Positions 42,699-49,437 of a stretch of DNA of 49,437 nucleotides are shown piece by piece. The stretch comes from Saprospiraceae bacterium. GTDB taxonomy: Bacteria > Bacteroidota > Bacteroidia > Chitinophagales > Saprospiraceae. Within the stretch, counting starts at the first letter, position 1. Each line of letters begins with the position of its first letter. The stretch lies in the NCBI GenBank assembly GCA_020847915.1, contig JADLBE010000111.1:1-49437 (forward strand), read 5' to 3'. The notes under the pieces are model-generated. The model had not been told where the DNA came from. It did not search any database and was given only the letters and a program-made list of their open reading frames with translations. The translations under genes and the position numbers were made by a program.

Positions 42699-42755
42699 GT
42701 CGTAATGAGTGGATTTAGCGCTGATGCGTTCAATTTGTTTTCACGTGCGGGACCG

Positions 42756-42763
42756 CAAAGGTA
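42756..42763 (-). promoter_or_regulatory. -7 element of serA
   Basis: TACCTTTG on the minus strand, full consensus, 57 nt before the serA start. Shows that serA need not depend on the nSTAND transcript. Confidence 0.55.
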
Positions 42764-42812
42764 GTTCTTTGAACATGGAAAAAAGGCACTTCCTGTGTTT
42801 TCAGCGAAATCC

Positions 42813-44999
42813 TCATCGAATACCGCGACGGGCAAGTTTTTGCCTGCAATCTTCCATCGCATTTTGAACAAACGTTTTTGGATTCTGGTTCAGATTAACG
42901 GCCGACTGCAGGATGTCAAGGTCATCCGCCTGTTCGGGCAACAACTGTTGCATGATTTGTAAATTGTACAAAGCCTGGTTCCAGGCGCCGGCCTCATAAA
43001 AAGTCTCGTACATCCGCTGACGTATGCTGAACTGGGAAATCATGGTTTTCAGGGTACTTTGGCTGCGCAACAACAACGTGCGTTTCCATTCGGTGATGTG
43101 TGCCTGATCTACGCGGATGCGGTTGGGTTTGATGCGCAATTCGACGATGTGGTTCAGGCTGTCGTAGGCTTTCAAACTGTCGAGGGAAAGGTAATAATGG
43201 TGCAAAGCCAGGGCGTATTCATCTTTAAAAAAAAGCGAATCGCCCAAAAAGAGGTTTTCCTGAACAATGGAATGGTGCAGTTGCTGAAACCGGCGGGTAA
43301 TGCCGAGTTCGCGTTCCGGATCGGCTGGTGGAATACCCTGACTCAACACCCATGATTTGAACGGATTGGAGGCCAGCTCCTCCAGGGCCGGGACGGCGGC
43401 GTTGTAAAGTTCGTCGGCGGCATTGCGCGAAGCCTGGCGCATGTCGCTGTGGAGGGTATGTACCCAGTTCCAACCGAACCAGACGGCAAATATCAGGGTT
43501 AAAATAAGCGATGCGACCGACCACACCGCCACCCGCCGTGCCAGCCTGCGCCGTTCGGAAAGGTCACGAATTTGGGCTTCGGTAGCTTCGCGGCGTTTGG
43601 CTTCCTCGAGCAGGCGCTGTTCCAGTTCCGCCTTTTCCCTGTCTGCCTGCTCCATGTTGCGCCTGGTATCGCGCGAAGTGATGATGGCAGGCAACAACGT
43701 ATCGTGGCTGATTTCGTAGTAATAATCGTCTAGCCTGAGTTCTTTGCGCAGCAGGCGTGTCTCTACCAGTGTATCCAGAAAATCATGGTTGACGCTCCAG
43801 GTGTTGGTCAGGAAATCATCCACCATACTGCACCGGCGTCCAACGGGTGTAACCAAACTTTCCTCAATGAGGCAACGGGCCGTACGGATAAACATGGCCG
43901 GATCATCGATCCGACGACCGGTGCGACGCGCGTAGGTTTCCGGCAAATTTTGCAGTTGTTTCTGGTAAAAATCGCGGATTTCCCGGTCGAGTCCGGCATG
44001 CCCGTCGTAATAAGTACTGCCCACCAAAAAACCTGCCGGCTGGTTCTCAGCGATGATTTTTTCCTCAATGTGCTGACAGAGGATTTGCAGGTTGAACGCT
44101 TCAATTTCATCGCGTTGCCGGAGCGTCGGAAGTGCTTCCCCGGCTGTTTGCACGTCCCTGTCGCTGCGTCCGGCCAAAAAATCGAGTATTTCCGCCATGG
44201 ATTCCGGATGGTAACCAAACGTCGGACTGGCCCATGCACCCGCCGCAGCGGCCGGCGCCTCAATGGCCGCCTGAGCCTGTCTGCGGTTGAGCGGCTGAAG
44301 CTGGTATCTGTTTCGGAGGATGTTGGGTATAAGCGGGCTGATGTCGTCGAGCAGGTGCAAAAAATCGGAACGGATGGAAATGACCACCCGCAGCTCGGGT
44401 TGTTTTTCCCACCATTGCATGAGCTCTGAAGTGAGGCCTGCTTCACCAGACTGGAACCGTTGCAAAAGGTCATAACGCACAGCTTCGGGCATGGCTTCGT
44501 TGGCCAAATCGGCCAGGTCTGCCAGAAATTGTTTCCTGCTGCTATCGCTGTGGGCCAGGGTGAACACCTCTTCAAACTGGTCGAGCAGCAGCACCGGTGT
44601 GGCGGGCATACCGTCGAGATCGAAATCGAGTCGTTTTATGTTTTCCCAAAGCGTGGGATTCATGGTGTGCGCGGCATCGCGGCTGTCTGTTTGTCCTACA
44701 AACGGGTGTTTGCCCAGCACCGTGCGCACATGGTCGTTGAGGGGTATTGTCGTATTGTCGAGGCGCAAAAACAAAGGTGCGAAGCCCTGTTTTTCAAGTT
44801 CGGGCGCCACGCCTGCCTGGAGCAGGGAAGTTTTGCCAATGCCCGATTTGGCAAACATAACCACCAGTCTTTCCCGTACGATGAGGTTGGCCAGCCTTTG
44901 GATGTCCTCCATACGGCCGTAAAACACGCCGCTTTGGCTGCGCTCAAAGGGTTTCAGGCCCGGATAACGACGCGGAAGCTGCTCGGCGTTGTTGCTCAT
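42813..44999 (-). CDS. nSTAND1-type NTPase with membrane helix and C-terminal helical repeats
   Basis: A 728-residue STAND-class ATPase. The N-terminal YPGLKPFERSQSGVFYGR box is the nSTAND1 hallmark. Walker A is KSGIGKTS (51-58) and Walker B is LLLDQFEEVF (137-146). The arginine-finger region (VVISIRSDFL), a winged-helix-like segment, a coiled coil (about 445-485), one membrane helix (about 495-520) and TPR-like helices to the end follow. STAND proteins are signal switches that oligomerise on ligand binding. It starts 50 bp after the SIR2-like/TIR gene. The EAD or effector domain found in many relatives is absent, which suggests the upstream protein is its effector or sensor. Confidence 0.85.
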   Translation of the reverse strand: MSNNAEQLPRRYPGLKPFERSQSGVFYGRMEDIQRLANLIVRERLVVMFAKSGIGKTSLLQAGVAPELEKQGFAPLFLRLDNTTIPLNDHVRTVLGKHPFVGQTDSRDAAHTMNPTLWENIKRLDFDLDGMPATPVLLLDQFEEVFTLAHSDSSRKQFLADLADLANEAMPEAVRYDLLQRFQSGEAGLTSELMQWWEKQPELRVVISIRSDFLHLLDDISPLIPNILRNRYQLQPLNRRQAQAAIEAPAAAAGAWASPTFGYHPESMAEILDFLAGRSDRDVQTAGEALPTLRQRDEIEAFNLQILCQHIEEKIIAENQPAGFLVGSTYYDGHAGLDREIRDFYQKQLQNLPETYARRTGRRIDDPAMFIRTARCLIEESLVTPVGRRCSMVDDFLTNTWSVNHDFLDTLVETRLLRKELRLDDYYYEISHDTLLPAIITSRDTRRNMEQADREKAELEQRLLEEAKRREATEAQIRDLSERRRLARRVAVWSVASLILTLIFAVWFGWNWVHTLHSDMRQASRNAADELYNAAVPALEELASNPFKSWVLSQGIPPADPERELGITRRFQQLHHSIVQENLFLGDSLFFKDEYALALHHYYLSLDSLKAYDSLNHIVELRIKPNRIRVDQAHITEWKRTLLLRSQSTLKTMISQFSIRQRMYETFYEAGAWNQALYNLQIMQQLLPEQADDLDILQSAVNLNQNPKTFVQNAMEDCRQKLARRGIR

Positions 45000-45049
45000 G
45001 TTGGGTAAAAAGTGTGTTTAATTGGCTTCAACTGGTTGACAAGGTAAGG

Positions 45050-46414
45050 TTAGCCCAGTGTTTCCACGTATTTTTTCAACGTTTCAGCAATGTCGGAAAG
45101 GTGCATGTCTTCCTGTCCGTTGCCAAATACCGGTTGGTTTTTGGTGGGCCGTGTGGTTTTCAACATGCCCAGGGGTGTACCGTCGAGGCTCATGGTTTTG
45201 AGCACGATGGGCATCACCAGGAAACGTGCGCGCGGGTTGTTGCGCGTGGCCAGGTCGTCGAGCAGGGCAAGTGCCGGATTGGCGTCGTCGAAAAAGTCGG
45301 CCGAAATGAGTGGCAAAACCACCTGGCATTGTTCCATTTTTTCCCTGATCCAGACCCCGACATCACCGGCACCGACGGCCTCGCGCAGGGTGTGTACGCG
45401 GAGTTTGAGGGGTTTGAGGTGTTTGATGAGCTGCTGACAGGCCTGGTCGTCGGTGCTTTCGTTGTGCAGGATAAGCACGTCGGCAAGGGCTGAACCGGAG
45501 TCGCTCACAGCATGCCCTTCGATGTTGTGAAAATGTCCGGTAAGGTTGGATACAAACGTTTCGATGTCAACTTTGGGAAATTCCATGCGGAATTCGCCCT
45601 GAAAAAACACCTTCGCGTGTGGCCCTGCATCGGGTTCGCCTTTCAACGGGTAAGCGAAAGGTTGGATGTTGTTGCGGCTGCTTTTAAACAACGCGTCGAA
45701 AAGCAGGCGCATGCTCCAGTCCTCAAAATCAAAACCCATAAACAGGTAAAAGCGCGGCATGTTGAAAGCCGCAAGCAGACTGTCCGGCAACCTTTCGTGT
45801 TGTGCGCCGGTAATTTTATTCACATAGCCAAGCTGGTCGCCGTAGGTAAGCACCAGCGATTCGGGTTTTTTGTAAAAACCAAAAAGGTTGTACACGAGCG
45901 GCGGTGCATCGTCGCCGAAAGTGTAAAGCGGGTCGGGACTGCTTTTGCGGAAATTGTAAAAATCAAACTGGTAATCGCGCACCGACTGAGCGTAGTAACG
46001 GGCGAAAAAGTCGTCGGGCGACGTGTTGATGATGATTTTAAATGGCAGGTCTGCCAATTGCTCGAGCATGGGGTGCAGCTCGGCTTCCCGCTCTGCTTTT
46101 TGGTAAAACTCCTGAACGGCCGCGATGATCATGGTGTCGGACAGGATGTTGCGCATGCGAAGGGTGCTGCACACCTGGGTAAGCGAGTCTTCTTCCGAAG
46201 GGGTAAGGGATAAGTTGTGTACCTGTACCAGGTGTCGGGCGCACATTTCGGTAAGTGGCTTGTAGGAGCCGTCAGGTTGCCGGGCGGCGATGGCGGCGGG
46301 ACCCAGAAAAAGCACACAACTGCCGTCTCGGATTTGTCGGGCAATGTTCTGGTACAAAACGGCCGGTAGTTCGGCAGACGTACCGGCGTCAGGACGGATA
46401 TCGGTTTGCGGCAT
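45050..46414 (-). CDS. SIR2-like plus TIR-like protein (possible defence or signalling effector)
   Basis: A 454-residue cytoplasmic protein. Residues about 22-300 follow the SIR2_2 pattern (IRDGSCVLFLGPAA; IINTSPDDFFARYY; YNLFGFYKKPESLVLTYGDQL; FYLFMGFDFEDWSMR). The usual catalytic residues appear replaced: T-N-Y-D reads TSPD, and LHG reads LFG. Residues about 308-454 look like a TIR domain (ADVLILHNESTDDQ, CQVVLPLISADFFDD). TIR and SIR2 domains commonly cleave NAD in antiphage systems; here the SIR2 part is probably non-catalytic, and TIR activity is unproven. It is the first gene of a pair with nSTAND1, with heptamer repeat P14 in its leader. Confidence 0.75.
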   Translation of the reverse strand: MPQTDIRPDAGTSAELPAVLYQNIARQIRDGSCVLFLGPAAIAARQPDGSYKPLTEMCARHLVQVHNLSLTPSEEDSLTQVCSTLRMRNILSDTMIIAAVQEFYQKAEREAELHPMLEQLADLPFKIIINTSPDDFFARYYAQSVRDYQFDFYNFRKSSPDPLYTFGDDAPPLVYNLFGFYKKPESLVLTYGDQLGYVNKITGAQHERLPDSLLAAFNMPRFYLFMGFDFEDWSMRLLFDALFKSSRNNIQPFAYPLKGEPDAGPHAKVFFQGEFRMEFPKVDIETFVSNLTGHFHNIEGHAVSDSGSALADVLILHNESTDDQACQQLIKHLKPLKLRVHTLREAVGAGDVGVWIREKMEQCQVVLPLISADFFDDANPALALLDDLATRNNPRARFLVMPIVLKTMSLDGTPLGMLKTTRPTKNQPVFGNGQEDMHLSDIAETLKKYVETLG

Positions 46415-46420
46415 GATTAT

Positions 46421-46460
46421 AAGTTCGAAGTCCGAAGTCCGAAGTCTTCGGACTTCGAAC
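46421..46460. repeat. P14: AAGTCCG heptamers forming a 15-bp hairpin
   Basis: Units AAGTTCG, AAGTCCG, AAGTCCG, AAGTCTT, then an inverse stretch; 46423-46437 and 46446-46460 are a perfect 15-bp inverted repeat. It lies 7 bp upstream of the SIR2-like/TIR start codon. A TACCTTTA -7-like element is at 46471-46478. Confidence 0.9.
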
Positions 46461-46586
46461 TCTGAACTGATAAAGGTACAAATTATACCTTACAAAATAC
46501 GTACCGCTTTGCATGGGTGTTGCTTGCGGGGTGGAGCGTTATCTGGCTGACGCTTCTAATGAACCTCTCGGCTGATTGGTTATTGC

Positions 46587-46860
46587 GCCAACCACGAAGT
46601 GGTTGAATATGAATAGCTCCGGGTGAAACCCGGGGTTATGGTCCCCACGGGCCCGCAACCGCGAAGCGGTTGAATATGAACTCAGCCAGGAAAAGAGTGT
46701 AATCAAGCATTATTTCAAAAAGTCTGATCTGATGGCTATAATGTATTGTACAATAGCTTTATTGAGTTCATGTTCAACCGCTTCGCGGTTGCGGGCCCGC
46801 GGGGAAAACTACCCCGGGTTTCACCCGGAGCTATTCATGTTCAACCGCTTCGCGGTTGGC
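46587..46860. repeat. Palindrome P15: 98-bp arms with AACCGCGAAGCGGTT modules
   Basis: Arms 46587-46684 and 46763-46860 pair at about 89 of 98 positions. Each arm is itself a chain of short palindromes (CCAACC..GAAG..GGTTG, CCGGGTGAAACCCGG, GGGCCC, AACCGCGAAGCGGTT). Together with P14 and the hemD terminator it fills the 581-bp spacer 46415-46995. A GTGTCATGTCGAC...GGGAGACACC copy (46884-46910) is related to repeats in P7. No gene is seen. Confidence 0.92.
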
Positions 46861-46938
46861 AACTCACGGTTCATGCTCGGTTGGTGTCATGTCGACAGGA
46901 GGGAGACACCTGATGCCGCCGCATCAAAATAAATAAAA

Positions 46939-46971
46939 AAGCGTCGCCCCGAAACCATCGGGGCGACGCTT
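46939..46971 (-). terminator. Intrinsic terminator of hemD
   Basis: 14-bp perfect stem AAGCGTCGCCCCGA / TCGGGGCGACGCTT, 5-nt loop, followed on the minus strand by TTTTTTATTTATTTT; 24 bp past the hemD stop. Confidence 0.93.
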
Positions 46972-46995
46972 GTATCGCAGTTGAACAGAACCGAA

Positions 46996-47781
46996 TTACT
47001 GTGGTTTGTTCGAAATTTTCAGGTAATTTTCCAGAGCAACGGCGATGGAAGGAACTTCCGGGGTGCCGGCCTGTATGTTAACGGTCATACCACTTTCCGT
47101 AACGGCTTTGTTGGCAGCGGTACCAAACACGCAAATACGTCGGTCGTCTTGGCTGAAGTCCGGGAACTGTTCGAACATCGATTTGATTTCAAGGGCCGAA
47201 AAGAACGCGATGATGTCGTATTTGATGTCTTTCAGGTCCGTCAAATCGGTGTTCACCGTACGGTACATCACGGCTTCCTGGATGGGCACCTTGAGGTCGG
47301 CGAAAAACTTGAACAATTCAGGATTGCCCTGATCGGAGCAGGGGATGAAGAATTTTTCCTCCTTGTTGCGCTGAACATAGGCTTTAAGTTCCATGATGGA
47401 CTTATTGCCATTGAATACCTTACGTTTCCTGAACATGATGAACTTCTGCAGGTAGTTGGCGATGGTTTCCGTAGCGCAGAAGTACTTGGTCTCTTCCGAC
47501 ATCTTGATGCGCAGTTCGGCGCAGAGTCGAAAAAAGTGGTCCACAGCCGTCTTACTGGTAAATACGATGGCCGTGTAGTCGTTCGGATAAACGCGATTTT
47601 TGCGGTACTCCTTCTCCGTAAGTCCCTCAACGGTTACAAACGGCACAAAATCGATGCGCACGTTGAAACGTTTTTCCAAATCGTCGTACTGCGAACGCAC
47701 GGCCGGGTTGGGCTGTGAAATGAGGATGTTGTGAACTTTCTTGAAGGCTTCTCCTTGAACAGGTGCAGCGGTTGCAGACAT
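46996..47781 (-). CDS. hemD: Uroporphyrinogen-III synthase
   Basis: A 261-residue HemD of the Bacteroidota type, which closes and rearranges hydroxymethylbilane to uroporphyrinogen III in haem and sirohaem synthesis. Recognisable parts: VHNILISQPNP, FVPFVTVEGL, DYTAIVFTSKTAVDHFF, YFCATETIANYLQKF, VMYRTVNTDL and IIAFFSALEIKSMFEQFP with VFGTAANKAV. The sequence is weakly conserved across phyla, so recognition rests on this chain of motifs and on the DUF4271 neighbour, a pairing that is common in this phylum. The 57-bp gap to the upstream gene suggests one operon. Confidence 0.88.
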   Translation of the reverse strand: MSATAAPVQGEAFKKVHNILISQPNPAVRSQYDDLEKRFNVRIDFVPFVTVEGLTEKEYRKNRVYPNDYTAIVFTSKTAVDHFFRLCAELRIKMSEETKYFCATETIANYLQKFIMFRKRKVFNGNKSIMELKAYVQRNKEEKFFIPCSDQGNPELFKFFADLKVPIQEAVMYRTVNTDLTDLKDIKYDIIAFFSALEIKSMFEQFPDFSQDDRRICVFGTAANKAVTESGMTVNIQAGTPEVPSIAVALENYLKISNKPQ

Positions 47782-47838
47782 TCGGGAGCTGTGTTTATGT
47801 GAAGTGAGGTTTCAGAGTTCCGGGGAATCTGGCCATCA

Positions 47839-48732
47839 TCAGGAGCCCATTTGCAGCATCGCCAACTTGACCAAAAGCACCACGGGTGCTATTTCAACGG
47901 TGCAAAGGTACAACAAAAAATGAAATGGGTTGTCCTGCAAAATTTTGCGGCCTATGGAACTGGCCCTTAAAGCGCGGTAGGCGTAAAAAACAAGGACCAG
48001 GCCCAGCGTCCAAAAAACCAAAAAACCATCAAAACGCCCTGAAAAAGCGATTAAAAAGTTGAATGGCAACAAAAACAGACCCAGTACACAGTTGAAAATG
48101 ATGATCATAAAATGATATCGACCCACCTCCGTATCCACCGGAAAAAGTGTTCTGGCAATGCCAAGCAACACATGTTTTGAGGAAAAAACGATGATGGCAA
48201 GTGCCATACACAGTGCCAGGAAGAGTCCGTTGTTGTACCGCTCTCCAACAAAATAACGTATCACCAGAAACATGAACAGCCCCGCATTGAGCAAAAAATT
48301 GACATACAGCAACAGGTAAGGGCCGTTGCCGATAAGGCCTGTGGCTTCACGTTGCACAAGCGTAAGGGCGTTGTCGTTTAAAAAACCACGCCATGCCTTG
48401 TACACGGCTTGCCTGTTCACAGCCACAGAAAAGGTAAAAAATCCCAACACAAGTGCAAACACCCAAAACAAAACGGAAATTTTTAAACTGTTGCCTTTGG
48501 GCAATTCGCGTATGGGACGAAAAGTTTCACCGATGGTAGCCGATGCACCCGGTTCGGTATGCGGAATAACGTCGAAAGGGTTGACCAAAGCGGCAGTATC
48601 GGCCATGGAAGCAAGCAAAACAGCCTTCGGAAGACGGTGTACCAGGTCGAACGGATTAAGCGCAACCTCTTGCCCGGTCACCGAACAAAACGCCGCAACG
48701 CAAAAAACCAACAGGTACAACCTTCGCCTCAT
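47839..48732 (-). CDS. DUF4271 domain membrane protein
   Basis: A 297-residue protein with a signal-like N-terminus (MRRRLYLLVFCVAAFCSVTG), a soluble periplasmic stretch, then about seven membrane helices from residue 85 on (e.g. LFWVFALVLGFFTFSVAVNRQ, YHFMIIIFNCVLGLFLLPFNFLIAF, FLLYLCTVEIAPVVLLVKL). The C-terminal LYLCTVEIAPVVLL is characteristic of DUF4271. Function is unknown; it is often next to hemD in Bacteroidota. A TATCTTTG element ends 4 nt before the ATG, so the mRNA may be leaderless. Confidence 0.88.
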   Translation of the reverse strand: MRRRLYLLVFCVAAFCSVTGQEVALNPFDLVHRLPKAVLLASMADTAALVNPFDVIPHTEPGASATIGETFRPIRELPKGNSLKISVLFWVFALVLGFFTFSVAVNRQAVYKAWRGFLNDNALTLVQREATGLIGNGPYLLLYVNFLLNAGLFMFLVIRYFVGERYNNGLFLALCMALAIIVFSSKHVLLGIARTLFPVDTEVGRYHFMIIIFNCVLGLFLLPFNFLIAFSGRFDGFLVFWTLGLVLVFYAYRALRASSIGRKILQDNPFHFLLYLCTVEIAPVVLLVKLAMLQMGS

Positions 48733-48736
48733 GCCA

Positions 48737-48744
48737 CAAAGATA
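48737..48744 (-). promoter_or_regulatory. -7 element directly before the DUF4271-hemD operon
   Basis: TATCTTTG on the minus strand, full consensus, 4 nt before ATG 48732. No TTG at -33 is apparent. Confidence 0.5.
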
Positions 48745-48863
48745 CAGATGCTGCTAAGATTCCCCACTTCCCGACCAATTTCTTACGACAATTACCTTAC
48801 CTTCGCCACTTCTTTAACCGACCATCAGGCGCCAATACCTGCAATAACCAGCTTCCTCCACAC

Positions 48864-49437
48864 ATGCAAATAGACGTCATCCTCGGCCTGCAATGGGGCG
48901 ACGAGGGCAAAGGCAAGATTGTTGATTACCTCGCGAGCCAATACGACATCGTAGCCCGTTTCCAGGGCGGCCCGAACGCCGGCCACACCCTCAAGTTCGG
49001 CGGTAACAAATACGTACTGCACACCATCCCTTCCGGCATCTTCCGACCAAGTCTGATCAACCTCATCGGAAATGGCGTGGTGCTCGACCCCGTGGTTTTT
49101 GAACGCGAACTGCGCTCCCTCGAACAAAGCAAGGTTAAGTTCCGCAAACGCCTGCTCATTTCGCGCAAAGCCCACCTCATATTGCCAACCCACCGCTGGC
49201 TCGACGCCGCAAGCGAAGCCCACAAAGGCGCCTCCAAAATCGGCTCCACACTGAAAGGCATCGGTCCGACCTACATGGACAAAACCGGTCGCAACGGTTT
49301 GCGCGTCGGCGATACCGAACAGCCAGGTTTTCGGGATATGTACAACACGCTCAAACAAAAACACCTTGAGCTCCTGAAAATTTACCCTGAAGTGCCGTTC
49401 GACCTGGAAGCAGCAGAAAAAGCATTTTTCTCCAGCA
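48864..49437 (+). CDS. purA: Adenylosuccinate synthetase (5' part, cut by window end)
   Basis: The first 191 residues of PurA (full length about 430). The enzyme joins IMP and aspartate with GTP on the way to AMP. The opening MQIDVILGLQWGDEGKGKIVDYLA holds the P-loop and catalytic Asp; FQGGPNAGHT and STLKGIGPTYMDK follow, all diagnostic. The frame is open to the last base, so the ORF track omitted it. It is divergent from DUF4271; a TACCTTCG -7-like element lies at 48798-48805, about 58 nt upstream of the ATG. Confidence 0.96.
   Translation, partial: MQIDVILGLQWGDEGKGKIVDYLASQYDIVARFQGGPNAGHTLKFGGNKYVLHTIPSGIFRPSLINLIGNGVVLDPVVFERELRSLEQSKVKFRKRLLISRKAHLILPTHRWLDAASEAHKGASKIGSTLKGIGPTYMDKTGRNGLRVGDTEQPGFRDMYNTLKQKHLELLKIYPEVPFDLEAAEKAFFSS

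Noticed and set aside
46732-46932. 66-residue ORF in the 581-bp spacer
   Set aside because: It runs through the right arm of P15; no recognisable protein features or start context.

Overview
The window looks like an ordinary chromosomal segment of a Bacteroidota bacterium, most likely a Saprospiraceae/Chitinophagales-type lineage. Evidence: a type IX secretion C-terminal sorting domain, Bacteroidota-only families (DUF4271 next to hemD, DUF5916, DUF4112, Lnb/DUF4105, DUF4153), a LytS/LytTR pair with a propeller sensor, few visible Shine-Dalgarno sequences, and repeated TAnnTTTG (-7) promoter elements typical of this phylum. No rRNA, tRNA, transposase, phage gene or CRISPR array was seen.

Layout. 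0-2.5 kb: LolC/E-like permease and a MarR regulator (minus) divergent from a GNAT acetyltransferase. 2.5-10.4 kb: T9SS cargo protein, mfd, Dabb, OsmC, a MetZ-like PLP enzyme and a small membrane protein. 10.4-14.8 kb: exbB-exbD-exbD-tonB-tonB cluster (minus). 15-24.8 kb: kdsA, secreted M1 peptidase, DUF4153 membrane protein, then a plus-strand run (secreted protein, DUF457 hydrolase, cdsA) facing pnuC. 25.3-31.3 kb: small protein, YceI, propeller histidine kinase plus LytTR regulator, and a MerR/LitR-type regulator that appears to have lost its cobalamin ligand. 31.3-34.6 kb: a membrane-anchored SUMF1-fold protein paired with an EAD11-like membrane protein, then rfbD. 34.9-40.8 kb: DUF5916, LysM glucosaminidase lipoprotein, DUF4112 and an Lnb-like protein. 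40.8-46.4 kb: WD40, phosphoglycerate dehydrogenase, nSTAND1 ATPase and a SIR2-like/TIR protein. 47-49.4 kb: hemD, DUF4271 and the 5' part of purA (cut by the window end).

Two things stand out. First, most of the longer spacers contain a large palindrome. Many of these palindromes have arms built from tandem 7-bp units. The unit sequence differs between loci (GTTTAAA, AGCAGGC, AAATTTG, GTAAGTC, CAGTGGT, AGTCGAC, AAGTCCG) but the unit length is constant, and several arrays run into stop codons or abut start codons. Second, there are two candidate signalling/conflict modules: SIR2-like/TIR plus nSTAND1-TM, in which the SIR2 catalytic residues look replaced, and EAD11-TM plus SUMF1-TM. The rest is largely housekeeping: envelope biogenesis (kdsA, cdsA, TonB energisation, Lnb), DNA repair (mfd), serine, haem, purine and NAD metabolism.

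All coordinates and motif matches were read by eye. Family names rest on motif recognition, not on searches.
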